A program made the translations under genes and the position numbers. Positions 35,285-48,000 of a stretch of 64,000 bases of DNA are shown here, piece by piece. Source of the DNA: Dysidea avara (Eukaryota; Porifera; Demospongiae; Dictyoceratida; Dysideidae); NCBI RefSeq assembly GCF_963678975.1, contig NC_089274.1:29885053-29949052 (forward strand), in the 5' to 3' direction. Position 1 is the stretch's first letter. Every line of letters begins with the position of its first letter. The notes under the pieces are model-generated. The model saw nothing but the letters and a program-made list of their open reading frames with translations. It had not been told where the DNA came from and ran no database searches.

Positions 35285-35942
35285 TTGGTAAAGAAAAAAA
35301 TTCCAATGTCAGTGATTTCAAAACTCAAAGCCACAGGTGGACATCTTGAGCTAGTTCATCGAGCAAACTGATATCTTGTGATAGTTGACCAATATCAATA
35401 ACTCCACAGGTAAGTAGAGAGACAGCTTCACTTTGCTCCATTGGACCTACGCTAACTACCTGATGGGCAGGTATGTACTATTCAGTATCATTCATTCTGG
35501 AAGTGAAGACTATTTTATAGTTACTAAATGCCTTCACTAGTGAATCTGCATCTTCAACATACCATACATCAGCAATAATCACAAGAAGATTACGACAAAG
35601 GTTTGTAAGTATAGACTCATTTCTTGTTCAGCAAGGTTATTATCACCTTGTTTAAAGTTGACCAGTTTGTAAGTGATATAGTTGGCTCAGTTTCGTACTG
35701 GGATCAGCAGCTTGTGGTCCAACTTCTATAAACAAACAACCATCTGTAAAATGTTCTACCACAATAAGATTGTGTCACAAAGCTGTGACAATAGAAGTCT
35801 TTCCAAATCCTCCAGCACCACAAATCATTAAACTTACTGCATAACTATTAGGGTCAACAGTTGATTGAAATAATTTCTCATCCAGTAATTACTGATGACT
35901 GATATAGTTAGGCGGAAGTGGTAGAGGTGGTGGACACCTTAT
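35285..35942 (-). pseudogene. decayed NB-ARC (STAND/NLR-like) nucleotide-binding domain
   Basis: The minus strand reads through a P-loop GAGGFGKTSIVTAL, a mid segment with FTDGCLFIEVGPQA and KLSQLYHL, a Walker B region NLLVIIADVW, an RNBS-B-like KIVFTSRMND, and an ARC-subdomain-like VSVGPMEQSEAVSLL and LLDELAQDVHLW. This order is that of NB-ARC ATPases such as APAF1 and the NLR-like immune genes that are expanded in some invertebrates. Stops interrupt the frame after residue ISHQ, after VTAL, in the stretch between TGQL and NESIL (two compensating shifts), and near RMNDTE. One acidic residue expected in Walker B is Ala. No N- or C-terminal partner domain was found nearby, so this is a relic, not a working gene. 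Confidence 0.8.
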
Positions 35943-36980
35943 TTCTGCAGAGAAGAACATCTAACAATGTGTTAAAGCATAAAATGTACACTTTATGCCA
36001 GCATAATAGAGCATTTTAATAGCAATGTGCACATTCAGTAATGAACATAGTTCACATTATAACTGCAATTCATATAAAGAATGTGTAACATTACTATACA
36101 CTGTTCAACATTTGCAGAAATAAGATTGAGGTGTTCTAGAACACTCATTCTAATTCAGCAGTCAGGAAAGATAAACACTCTAATAAAACAGTTAGCATTC
36201 TCTAGCATCACTTTGAGCACAACAGGCTTGACTTTTGGGTATTGCTCAATGCACAATATTTAAAGCATCGTAATTTTTATTGGTTACAACCCTGTCAGGT
36301 GTGGAGGTCCTGGTTCAAATCCATATGCATGTGACCCACAAACTGTGAAAATGACCAGAACTATAAGTTGCAATTTTAGTGGGCTACAAGTCAAAAATGT
36401 TTGAAAATGGTAATCTCAAGACTGGATCTTGAGGTAATTTTAGTCAAATCCCTGTAAACATGCACAGCACATGTATGTAATTTTTGACTTCATTCTTTTC
36501 AGCTTACTATTTAGTCTGACTTTTACTAGCCAAAAGTCATTTACAACTAGCTTTTTGGCTATAACTAGCAGCCCCTGCCCTGTGCTGTATTTTCCGTATA
36601 CACTCTCAGAAGTGCCTTAACTATAAAAGACCTTAGTGAGCTACTATGCATGCTCATTAAGGTTTTAAGGTTTTTACTGATTGTCCATTTTGCTGACTTG
36701 CATAACCATTGGGCCTGTAAAGCACCACCTCAATTTTCATTCTTATATAATTGTCCTGATAGTATACAACTTGCAAGTCCATTGTGTTGCTATGCTATGT
36801 CCATTAAACTATGTCCATCATTAATTTTACAGTCAGCATGGAATAGAAAGTTACTGCAACTATTTGCAATTATTAGCAGAATTTGATAGGTTGAACAACT
36901 CCAGTTATTATGAGACCATTGAAATTTCAGCTCTTAATTGGCCATTACCAACTGGACTCCATTGGAAATTTTCTGAATTT
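35943..36980. other. unassigned intergenic DNA
   Basis: One copy of the dispersed CTCTAATA motif lies at about 36175. Short plus-strand ORFs have no recognisable features. Confidence 0.45.
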
Positions 36981-37027
36981 TATCACTCTACCATAACTAT
37001 GTCCAAGTCATCCAATGGCAAATGTTT

Positions 37028-37135
37028 AGATGCCCAGGGAGAAATGACTTGCAAGATTCTTGCAAGACTTGCAAGCAACTTGCAAGACATTTCCTTACTT
37101 GCAAGACTTGCACATCATTTCTCCCTGGGTGATGC
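37028..37135. repeat. fold-back with internal CTTGCAAGA reiteration
   Basis: GCCCAGGGAGAAATGA pairs with TCATTTCTCCCTGGGTG. The arms hold seven or so copies of (A)CTTGCAAG, itself a palindrome. It makes the 186-codon ORF at 36864-37424 suspect, because the repeat lies in the middle of that reading frame. Confidence 0.75.
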
Positions 37136-38063
37136 TTTAAGAGGATATTTTTGGCTAGGAATTGTAAAGAGTAATTTTTATGTAATTATCTACTATAATT
37201 ATTTTATTTTTCTATACCCACACAGGCTCTATACCTGTGATTGCATGTGTCTACATGAGGACTCACACCCATTAATTAATTACATTGTACAAAATTGTTA
37301 CTTCATCAGTGATGATTTTCTCTCTTTTGGTCTGGGAGGCAAGAGGATATTACTCAGGATATATCACTACACTGAAGATTCATGGCACTGCATGCATGCA
37401 CACAAGGGAGTGTCACTCCAATAGCAACTGCAGTTAAAGTCAGTCAAGATCTGTTTATTGGCTGTTTTGAAATCTCTTTGACTATTAACCTAGCTATTCT
37501 GTTTATTTTTGCACTATTTTTGTGTGCTACTTATTTGTGCAACTTTGACCACGCAAGCAGAAGCTTACCATTGCCTTTTGATTCGCTTAATAATTGCTTC
37601 AAGATTGTTTCAAGATCTACTTTCAATATTTCTTAGCTATTAAACAAGATATGTCAAATATGTTTGTCCTTGAGCACCCCCTCCCCCACTTTTCAGTGTC
37701 TCCTCCCCTCTGAAAAGTTAGGAAAGGTAAAATGCCCCATGGACAATTAAACAAGCACAATCCACACTACTATAAGGAGAGCCATTTAGCGTAAAGGACC
37801 ATAAGTCATGCATCACCACTCATAACATCACTGTATGTCTAGTGACATAATCCACACTTGGTACACATGTTATGTTATTATCAATTTTGTCAAAAGACCG
37901 GGTTGTACAAAAGGACAAGCCTGTAGGCGTACTTCCCACAAAAAGCACATACACACCAGAAATTACAAAAACAATGACATAAGCAAATACACCTGTAAAA
38001 CAAAACTACTACAAGAACAAAAATAAATACTAACAAAACAAGAACATTAAGTATACAGAAGAT

Positions 38064-38400
38064 TCAAAAAAGAAAATGACGGAGGGCTAAACGGAACAAG
38101 GGTGGCTGTTTAATTCGCAGGATGGTATGGGGTATGGTATTCCACAGAAATGGGCTGTTCACAAAGAAAGAGTAACGAAACGAATTGATAGACGATGTCA
38201 CAGGCCGGAGAGATAGAGGGTGACACCTTGTGGGAGCTTGGGACAACTGAAAATGTTCACTAAATGGTAAGGAATTCCTGTGGTAGAGACTATCATGAAT
38301 GCAACAAATAGTAAAGTGGTTGTGACGCTGTTGAATGGTAGGCCACTTGATTAGTTCTTTGAGGGATATTCAGGCTGAGCAACACTATATCCTTCTAAAC
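38064..38400 (-). mobile_element. 3' end of a LINE reverse-transcriptase ORF
   Basis: The minus strand translates to the common tail of non-LTR reverse transcriptase proteins: RHNHFTICCIHDSLYHRNSL, then SFRYSFFVNSPFLWNTIPHT, then FRLALRHFLF and stop. A frame-open segment of about 100 codons is present without the catalytic RT core, as expected for a 5'-truncated insertion. Confidence 0.75.
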
Positions 38401-38733
38401 ACTGGAAATTGCTCCGTATTTTAGATGTGCAATTTAATGTGACACTGTGTGAATTTTATGATTTTTAAAAGCTTTAGTAACATGCAGAGCAGCTATCCTT
38501 GCCTTGGGCAGTTGTATCACAAGTGTTTAATGATTGACCAAGTACTGGTTGATCCAGAATTCCTTGTACAGTAATTATATGCATGTTTTTTCTGGCTGTT
38601 GGCACATGTTGCCTACAGACCTTCAGCTAATTCAGTAAGTACGCAAAATAAAACTGAGCAATTTCAAGTTTCAATTATGATGTATAAATAATATCATGAT
38701 TGCACACAGTTATAATAACTACATAATGAAACA

Positions 38734-39825
38734 TTACTCCATAATTATAATGCACCATTGTTTATCATTATCAGTAGTGATGTTGGATTCATTAACTTCT
38801 TCCAATTCCCTATTGTCCATCTGATTGTTAGCCTCCAGTACACTAGCGAGTATACGGTAGAGATCTATGGTTGTCTGAGCAAGGTATGTGTTTACTATTT
38901 GTATGGCACTACAATTGTCATACATCGATATCATGTTGGTAACAATCTCTTCTGTATCGGAACAATTCACATCATTACTAGTTCTATCGAGCTGTAACAT
39001 ACAGTGATCGGACATAAACATATTGTTGGGTAGTGCATGGATTTTACTTACAGATACTTCAAGTGCTGGTAAAATATTCTTGTCTAGTAAATTGATTATT
39101 TGTTTTATCATTTCTTCAATGTCCATCCTGTATTCTGCCTGTATTTCTTTTTGAATAATGTTAGTCAGAAACCTTTGTGAAACTTTCAGTTGCAAGACAA
39201 ACTCATTGTAGTAGCTAGTTAGTTCAGTGCGTGTCAAATTATTGACATTTTCACAAATAGTTTCTGTGGAAATTTCATTAAATACCAGCCCTCTGCATAC
39301 CCTCCTTTCTGGCTGTTTGTACTGCAGTAAAATGGATACACATTTTGTTCAGTGTGTATAAAAGCACAGCACTGATTTAATAACTACATTAGAGCAATAC
39401 AGTGATGCATGCATACATAGTAACTTTTTTACAATGTAAAAAATGTACTGTCTATATACACTCTTTTATTCTAACCATATTTAAGTGAATATTGCAATTA
39501 TATAGACACTCAATCTAAGATGAAGTTCAAGCTTGCTTACTTCAAAAGTCAAAATTTGATTTTCTGTTGCAAGGTAGAAAGCATTTCTCCAAAGTGGAAG
39601 TAGACCTTGTGAATCTTCAGATATATTTGTAAGTTGCCTTAGTACTTCACCAGGTATTGCAAGTGGATCATCTCCAGCTGATTCACAGATTGTACAGCAA
39701 TCTCCAGAAGCATCTAGGACTGTATCATCTTCAACAGTCATATTCAGACAAGGATGAGGTTGGGAGAATGATAATGAACAGCTGATGCTTAAACTAGCCA
39801 GTACTAACAGCTGAATGCTAATCAT
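38734..39825 (-). CDS. secreted helical protein, paralogue A (unknown family)
   Basis: Three exons on the minus strand: 39541-39825, 39052-39321 and 38734-38991, all phase 0 with GT-AG junctions, giving 270 residues. The N-terminus MISIQLLVLASLSISCSLSFS is a signal peptide. The mature part has a Cys-rich insert (PC, DCCTIC) that paralogue B lacks. A conserved core follows: LxQLTxIxxDSxGLLPLW, then YKQPERRVCRGL, CENVNNLT, YYNEF, a long amphipathic stretch ending ILPALEVS, NDVNCSDTEEIV, YLAQTTIDLYRIL and a final QWC. Five cysteines in exons 2-3 match paralogue B. It is probably exported and disulfide-bonded, with helices predicted by residue pattern. The 60-bp second intron has no stop and is a multiple of three, so retention would keep the frame. 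I know no named family for it; cytokine-like helical bundles would be one structural guess. Confidence 0.78.
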
Positions 39826-42105
39826 CCTGCAGAATATAGTTAAGAATCTTAGCCAAGAGTGAATGATACTCTAAATTTTACCAGTTGATATTGAATTGAT
39901 CTATGTGCACACATGATTTATATACTATTTTGTTGTAACCCCTAGTGCCTAATTAGGAGAATAAATTATATAATGAAATATACCAATCTATAACTTATTT
40001 GGCCTTATAATTTCCCATTATGGTGCCCACTGGCTTTTTAACATGAAGTAATACAAAAGCTCCCAATAAATTGTTTCAAGATTGCATGGTGCATGCTATA
40101 TGTAACTATACTATGTATACAGGCATTTTTGCAATGAAATGCATACCAGTCCATTTAGTAATATCACGTGCATGCATATGTGATTGCACTCTGTCCCTGT
40201 AGAGCAGGCATAGCATTTGTAATTATGTATATATATATTGCTACGTACACCAATAATAATATTAGTCTCTGTGATTGTGCATCTATATGTATAATGAATC
40301 ATAATGGAGCAAATATATGTATATAACTGCTAATTTCTGTGTGTCGAGTGTGCTTAAAATGGATAAAAATCAATTACTATCATTTTCATTATTCATGTAT
40401 ACGTTCCAGGTAACTTTGCAGTAGAAAATCCTTTTTCAAAGTTATGCAATGCCACCAGTTGTTACCTCCCTGTGGAAACAATTCTCACAGGGAACTTATT
40501 TTAAATGCATGCATGAGCTCATATACTAACTGAGTGAGGTAGATAAAACAATATTATGGCCTCTGTATCATTTTCAATGTCATGTAATGTTTGCATGAAT
40601 AAAAATTTAATAGCTGTACATGTTGAAATTGACACTGAAATTAACTTTTGATTAAGTAATATGTGCACTTGTATAACTTATATATAGCGATGTATTTCCC
40701 TTAATAGATTCTAAATAAAGTAAACCTCCACTATTACATGTACAATTATAGCGATTTTGAAATGGACTGCAATCTATTCATAAGCAATTTTTGTAGAAAC
40801 ATAGGTGCTTCATATTGCCATGTAAAACTCAGCAAAATACCCTAATATAATTTTGTGTCTTCTGTTATGTACTTCAGCAAAAAAATGCACATGCATGGAG
40901 TTTACAGTAACCAATGGACTAAAGCAGATATTTTTTTTGTAAATTGCAAAATTACTACCGATTCTTTTGTATCCTCAAATTTGCATCATATTCAGATCTG
41001 GTAATCTATACACCAATTTTAACCAGTTATTTCTGTAAACTGTTTCTTGTCATATTGCAGTATGTCACAACATAAACTGCATGGATGTAATATATGCACT
41101 GTTATGTTGAAAACCTATTTTTGCATGTGAAAAGTGTTATAGATGATCGTTTCAAAATTTTATCAAATTAATAATAATATAAAGTTAAAGATTTTTATTT
41201 TAAGTTTTAACTACCATTAACTAATAACTTGGCTAACAGCTTTTTAGGAGATGTTTTATCAAAAGTACTGCAATGACCTCCATGCATGCATCTGTGTTCC
41301 AAAATAATTATGTCCTGTGTGAATATAACAAAAAGAAACCGTGTACATAATTAGTTATAGCATGCATTTCAGAATGAAGAATTAATGGAATTATACAGGA
41401 TACATAGTCATTCCCTTGAAACCTATTAGCTAATCCATGTATTAATGAACAAGATTACAGGTGTCCTGTATGATCACATCAGCCAAATCAGACAATGAAT
41501 TATAAACAGTAATATGTATGCAGTGATTTTTACTATATTATATCATTAAGTGTAATTCAATGTGCCATTGTTGTATTGCTACAGTTATAATCATAGAGAT
41601 TCATTAGTTATGTATACAGTGCAACATGTACTCTGTTGAAGTTATGATCATGTATTACATTGTACACAGCAATATATATACACTCCTGTCATAATAAGGG
41701 GTTGTTTTGGTGTAGGGTTACAGTATGCGTAACATCTATATACCTTTTAAATAATTTGCATTGTTAGCTCTATACTTGACCTATTATTAACCACTATATG
41801 ACTGTATATACAACCTCTTGAGGTGATTGAATTATTTCCATTTCATGTATGCATGATATATAATAATGAAACTGTAATACTCCACAGCATATAAGTATAA
41901 ATCAAAGTGAAAGTGGGAAGTTCAAAGAGACAGTAGCATTGTGGTTTGTGGTTTTTACACATGTTAATGTAGGAGGTGATTAGCAACATATACACATCCT
42001 ACTATTTCCAAATGTAAACTCCCAAATGAAGTGCTCAGTGTTGTAGATGTGTGCTGTGGTATTTATGCATCGTTTCAGGTAAACACAGTTTGTGGATTAC
42101 AACTG
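39826..42105. other. unassigned AT-rich intergenic DNA
   Basis: Between two paralogues. I see no exons, element ends or RNA genes; the first 150 bp should include the promoter of paralogue A. Confidence 0.5.
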
Positions 42106-42107
42106 TA

Positions 42108-42109
<2 letters not shown>

Positions 42110-42141
<32 letters not shown>
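42110..42141. repeat. (CA)n microsatellite
   Basis: Uninterrupted CA repeats directly preceding a SINE-like unit. Confidence 0.95.
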
Positions 42142-42144
<3 letters not shown>

Positions 42145-42940
42145 CAAGCCTACGGCAACCATGCGAAACACAGCTCTTGCTGCCCTGCAAACCAGCACTT
42201 AGATGCCTGTGTACCACTCAGGTGCTTGAGCCTTGTGCAGGAAAGTCCTCCTGGGGCAAGGCTAGTAGCCCCACAGGAGGTCTCACTGAGGGAGGTCGTA
42301 GAGCCTGAAGTTCCGCAACAACCCCAACATCACTAAGTGAGACTAGGACAGTTGGGCATTTGCTTCCCAATTACACACCATGCAGGTACCCATTGATGTT
42401 ACAGCTGGGTGGGCTGCTTCCCCAGATGACACCAGGCCACCAGGTCCCCATTTAAACAGCCAGGTAAACTGGAACAATTTAAATGCAATGTAAGTAAAGT
42501 TTCTTGTTCAAATAACACCAAATTGGCATCGAACCTAGAACCTATCGGTTGCATTTCTTTCTCTCACGCACGCACGCACGCACACACACACAGAGTAAAA
42601 GCCTCTGGCAGTTGTGAAAACACAGCTATTGCCACCAAGTGAACCAACTGCACTCTAGTCTTGTGCAAGTAAATCCTCATGGGGAAAGCTAGTAAGTAAG
42701 CAGAACCTAAAGTTCACCATAACAAGGACAGTTTGGCATTTGCTTACCCACGGTATACTTACTGATATTACAGCTATGTGGGCCGCTTCCCCAGTTGTTA
42801 CCATGCCACCATGCAGGTCCCAATTATATGACTGGGTAGAATGGAACAATAATGTAAGTACAGTTTTTGCTCAAGGAAAACAATAATAGCATAATGGCAT
42901 AACTGGGTATTGAACTTGCAGGCTGATGCTCTAGCCATTT
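42142..42940 (-). mobile_element. two tandem tRNA-like SINE units, second family
   Basis: Unit 1 (about 42142-42555) and unit 2 (about 42595-42930) share AACACAGCT, TTGTGCA, GGACAGTTGGCATTTGCTT, GATGTTACAGCT and CCATGCAGGT in the same order. Each is preceded by a CA-rich microsatellite. Unit 1 ends GGCATCGAACCTAGAACC, which on the minus strand is a B-box-like GGTTCGATGCC. ORFs here are shadows. Confidence 0.6.
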
Positions 42941-43817
42941 GAAGTTCATACACTCTGTGTGTGTATGTGTATGCATATGTATCACTGAAGCCACTTTCAA
43001 GATGAAACCATGTACACATGCAAAAAAATTGGTTATGAAAAATGCGTGGTTCCACATACTGCTACAGCACGAACAAGACAATATAGTTATAGCAGACATT
43101 CAAGAGGAGCAGCAACTAACTAGGTTAATTCAAGTTCAACTTATAGCTACAGAACTATGTACAGCTGCAAGAATTGACAGGTAGCTAACTGGCTTCCCAG
43201 TAGTCTTATTAATGTATATAAATGTTACATATTAGGACTTTTGAGCAGTGTCTAAAGTGCCAAGTGTACATGCACTAATAATAATAATAAATTATTATGC
43301 ACTGTTATAGCATATTGCATGCATGCATGTATAATGGAATACATAATAAACTATACAAGGACACTGAATAGTGCTACTGCTAAGCTTGTACTATATATTA
43401 GTTATCACTATGTCATCAGACCAAATATCTACTTGTGACCCAATAGAAGTAGCAAAAATAACTGACATATCATATGCAAAGGTGTTACATTTGCCTATGT
43501 ATCACCAATTTATGTAGAAATTTATCAGTGGGATATAGCTATATGATGCAGTTAGCGCATGCAGTTAGCATTGTATGGCAAGAATATACATGAATATGTC
43601 CTGTGGTTGCTTGCTGTTGTGCATTGGTGTCATGTTATGCACAATGTGATAGCTACAGTTAAACAATATTGATCTGTATAATATTTGCAGACAAGATTCA
43701 CTGCATGCATGTGTTCATAGCTGGCAAAATTATTATTATTATTCAAACAAGCACCACATAATTACAATATGCACACATGCAAATGCTTGCAAGCACTATA
43801 ATGATTGTGATGTCAGC

Positions 43818-44716
43818 TCACTGCATAATGCACCATTGTCCATCACTAAAATAATCAACATTGTGATCATCTACTGCATACTCATTAATATCCCCACTGT
43901 CAATACTGATGAGTATACGGTAGAGATCCAAGGTGGTTTGAGCAAGGTATGTATTTGCTGTTTGCACTACAGCACAATCACTGTATAGTGATATCACATT
44001 GTTAACAATCTTTTCTGTATCAGAGCAGTTCACGTCATTGGTAGTAGTGTTTAGCTGCACATATAAAGACATGTCACCAAATTATTATACAAAGCTATAT
44101 ACATGCACTGCAGCTATATAGCTATACATAAATGTATAGCTATAGCTAGATATTTGACCATAAATTGACTAACCACAAGTGCAAGCATTGGCAAAATCTC
44201 TTCATCAAGTAACTCTATAATTTTCTGTATACTCTCTTCAGCTTTAGTCCTGTACTTTTCTTGAATCTCTTTTTCAATAAAATTGAGCAGGATGGCTTCC
44301 GAAACCCTTAGTTGCATGACAAATTCATTGTAGTAAATAGCTAATTCAGTGTGGGTCAGGCTGTTAATGTTATCGCAGCTTGATACGTCAGCGGAGACTT
44401 CTTTAATTACGAATCTCCTGCAGGCCTTACGTTCCAGTTGTTGATACTACAATGAAAATGAGCAATTAGCTAATACGCATGCGCAAAAGTAATCAATTAC
44501 TTTCGAGGTCAAAATATGACCCTTTCCAAGAGAGTGAGCACTTTTCCAAAGTGGAAGTAGACCTTTTGAATCTACTGTTATGTCTGTAAGCTGGTTTAGC
44601 ACTTCGATCGGTATTGTCAGAGGGCTATCTTCGTTACAAGTTGTATTCGAGTCCGGTAGTGACAGCACACAGCTCATGCCCGAGACAAGTAGCAGAAAAG
44701 CCTGAAAGGTAATCAT
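43818..44716 (-). CDS. secreted helical protein, paralogue B (unknown family)
   Basis: Three exons on the minus strand: 44501-44716, 44174-44446 and 43818-44054, all phase 0, giving 241 residues. MITFQAFLLLVSGMSCVLS is a signal peptide. The mature protein starts near LPDSNTT with an N-glycosylation motif and one Cys, then PIEVLNQLTDITVDSKGLL. Exon 2 carries YQQLERKACRRF, SCDNIN, YYNEF and a charged amphipathic region from RVSEAI to EEILPML. Exon 3 carries NDVNCSDTEKIV, ANTYLAQTTLDLYRIL and QWCIMQ. Six mature cysteines would allow three disulfides. Intron 1 is only 54 bp; the intron 2 donor is GTTAGT, weaker than usual. The exon layout is the same as in paralogue A, and exon 1 has the same length as in paralogue C. 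No frameshift or stop was found. Confidence 0.8.
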
Positions 44717-44790
44717 TTTACAGTATCAGAGTCAGCTTGTATCAATCAGCTGTTAGAGTGAACTTGATCGTGCCTTTTGTAACTACCCTC
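44717..44790 (-). promoter_or_regulatory. promoter-proximal block of paralogue B
   Basis: On the minus strand the sequence just before the ATG (ATCAAGTT, CAGCTGA, GCTGACTCTGATACTG) matches the block before paralogue C (63650-63704) in order and spacing. Upstream coding-independent similarity suggests a shared promoter or 5' UTR from a recent duplication. Confidence 0.55.
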
Positions 44791-45078
44791 CACTGAGTGC
44801 CTAACTGGTAAAGTAGATAACAACAACTATAGTTCCGGCCGCGCCGCCTGGCGCTATCAAAATTTTCCGTGTCGTAGCCAATTGCAAGGAGGAAAGGGGA
44901 AGGTTTTTTTTATTCTTCGACAAACTGGCCGACGTTGTGGTTATATGCATGTAAAGCTAGGCATTCTAGTATCCGAGATTTTTTAATAAAAAAAATTCTC
45001 CGTATATTCCCCAATAGAACCCTGGCACAAAATGACAACTCGTGTTTAACTTGGGATTGTTCCGTCGTCCGAGCTCCA

Positions 45079-48000
45079 ATGAGGATGAAAATCGCTGTGG
45101 GGTTTGTCCACACGCTGATCATCATGAAAATCTTAGTTTTATCGTGCGCGTTACATATAAGTAAGTTCTGTGTTGTTTTGTAATCTTTTCAAACCTTGTA
45201 ATGTATGTAGAATACTTTAAAACTTTAAAAAACGTACTGTCGGGTGGAAGGTAGTCACTGGTGCTTACTTTAAAGTGCGTAGTTACTTCGCTCGGGTTAG
45301 CGATTTTCAGTTCCAGAGCAATTTTCTGATGGCTGTGTCATCAGCTCAAAGTATAAACCACTTCAGAGTCGGCATAACAATGCCATAATTGAAACCACAA
45401 CTCCACCTTAGGTATTGTTGCATCATTGTGGCACCTCCACTTTAGTTGTTTACTTTATAAGTTGCTAACTTGATGTTTTTACCAACTTGAGATAGCCACT
45501 TGCCTATGGGGGTATACACCACTGTATTGAGAAGTGTGCAGTAGGTGAAACATATTTGCTCACCACAAAGCATACAAAGATCGCTGAGATCCAATAAGAC
45601 CTGAAGTTACTCTCATTACATGTACAAATTTGCAGCTAGGAGCAACTGCAGTTTCAAGATAGTCAAAATTGCTAGATGGCTTCCTGATTCAATTGTGCCA
45701 TTTTTCCTTGTAAACTGTATGGGGAGCCCTGGAGAAAAAATGTACCTTTTTTCAGTTTTTAAGCACTGTGCATGCCAAAGTAGCTAATTCCAACCCAACA
45801 AACTATATATTTCTGAGATCGACAATCAATACTCTATCTATTGAGCATATAAAAAGCCCGTTTTTCCAAAATTTAAAAATCGGTCTGGAATGCCTAGTAA
45901 AGCTAAGGGCCGGCGTGCCGATTGGGAGGGGGCCTTGGGGGGGGGGGGGGGGGGTACTTCCTACGGAAAACCCCTAGCTACTGACTCAAATTTAATTACT
46001 TACTAGTAATGGACAAGGATATTAATTAGCTAAGTTAATAGGCCATTGGCCTCTTTCTGCCCAAAACATATCCAGTTTGTTCTTAAGGCCAGGCAATTAT
46101 CTTGAATACTTGTTTCTCATCCCCACCTGCATCAGCATTGAAACCGGGTCGGGTCGGGTCACATTTTCTCGGGTCATCCGGGTCTGACCCGGTTTACAAT
46201 TTATCTGGGTGTGACCCGGATTGGATCACGTGAGAAACGAAATTGTTCGTTTGACGACGTGGAAACTTATAAACGCTATCGCGTAGCTCTTTCGTGAGCC
46301 ACGCCCACTTATCGCATTACCAACATACGTGAGGGTAGCTATTGTCAGTAGGTGAAGACCTTTTTTTTTTGGTCTTCAACCTACAGCTAGGCTGAAGTTG
46401 CAATATTTACTCAACACGAATCGAACGCTCAAAATGTAGACTCGTTCGCTCGCTCGAGACTAGCCAAAACACGTCTCGGCTTTAATTAATCCGGGTCAGT
46501 GGGTCATCCAGGTCAGCAGTAGTGACCCTGTTTCAACGTTGACCTGCATCACTTTTACCTACCACCTCAAATTTTATTGTTGCTGTTATTGATCACGTGT
46601 ATTTTGATGCTGAGAAGGCTGGCCATCATTTCACAGTACAGAAAACGCATCTTGCAGCTCAGCAAAGGATGTAGCTAAAATGTAAGAATTAGCTTTTAGA
46701 AGGCTTTAGCTAACCTTCAGTTTTATTTATTTATTATTTGCTTTACAGCATACATACAACAAGGTACATTGTACAATATAATCACAAGTAGCTAGTCATT
46801 TGATCTAATGTATGCTGAAGGTCCACTGGCATCCAGTGCCAGTGGCCAGGAGTAAGTAGCTATATAGTAATTATTGAGATAAGTTATAGTTAGCTACAGG
46901 ACCGGAGCCCACAGATTTTGAGTGGTTCGGCCATTCATGGACTGCGATGGAGGTCATGGTCATGCACACTAGTTTAATTATGATCTTTAAATAAGAGATT
47001 GCCTACTTTCATGTAATATAGTCAACTGCATCTGCTAAGCACATGCAGCATGCCAAGGCTGAAGCTTGGGGGGTTGGAGGTATTCTTCCCCAGGAAAATA
47101 GATGCTCTGAAATGGCATCTAGAGGCTATTTTACATGCAAAGCCTCTTTCTTTATTTTGTTAACATCCTGGTAATTTTGTACTACAGTACTAATTAATCT
47201 ATAGCTAGTAGCTAATTATATTTTTATGATATAAAAATCCACTGTAAGTTCTTTGATATACAGAAGACATTGGGATTGTAATTGCTAATGAATGAAATGT
47301 GTGATCATTTAGCTCGATGTAGTGCCATTCAGATGACTCACTGGAACTTTGGAGTAATTTGAAGACAATTAACAACAGAGATTCAAGCAGTATAAGTAGA
47401 TATATATATTTTCTATACTGAATGCACTATTTATAGAGTATTGTGATGACTGTTCTATTAGAGTATATTCTGATGACTGCTCTATTAGAGTATCTCGATC
47501 TTTTTAAAAATTCAAGTAGCTAAAATGTCTCCGACCCTAATTAGCTATATAAACACATTTAAAACAAGGATTACACACTGCGCAAAAAATATGTTTCCTG
47601 AGATTTCGCGCATAAATTGTGACATTTCCTTGAGTCAGAAATACCCAAATGTGGATTAAAGGAAATGAAAAGGAATTGTGTAAGAAATTGTCACAATTAA
47701 TTTACAGGAATGTGCCAAATTCCTATCAGGAAATGTGAATGAATTATGACAATTTGTGCGATAAACATATCTTTTTGTGCAGTAGTACAGGTGATCAGGG
47801 GGGGGGGGGGGGGGGGGATGAGGGACTTATTACAATTACTACAGGGGCAAACAAAAGAAAAAGTGCATGCATTGTCAGGATCAAAATTAAGTTCCAGAGA
47901 AAATTTATAAGTTTGTACTTGATAGTAGATAGGTTAAGATTGTAATTTATTATCGGTAAAATATTCCACATTTGAGGGAGCCTGCTGAAGTAGAAGCTGC

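Noticed and set aside
36864-37424. 186-codon plus-strand ORF, the longest in its region
   Set aside because: Its middle is the CTTGCAAG fold-back. The rest has no domain, signal peptide or splice context, and its codon use looks like translated intergenic DNA.
42031-42336. 101-codon ORF and overlapping ORFs at 42 kb
   Set aside because: Composed of a (CA)n tract and SINE-like sequence; the same sequence recurs in the next unit without a conserved frame.
44174-44446. An apparent frameshift in exon 2 of paralogue B
   Set aside because: A recount of positions 44395-44405 showed the frame is continuous (GAA GTC TCC on the minus strand).
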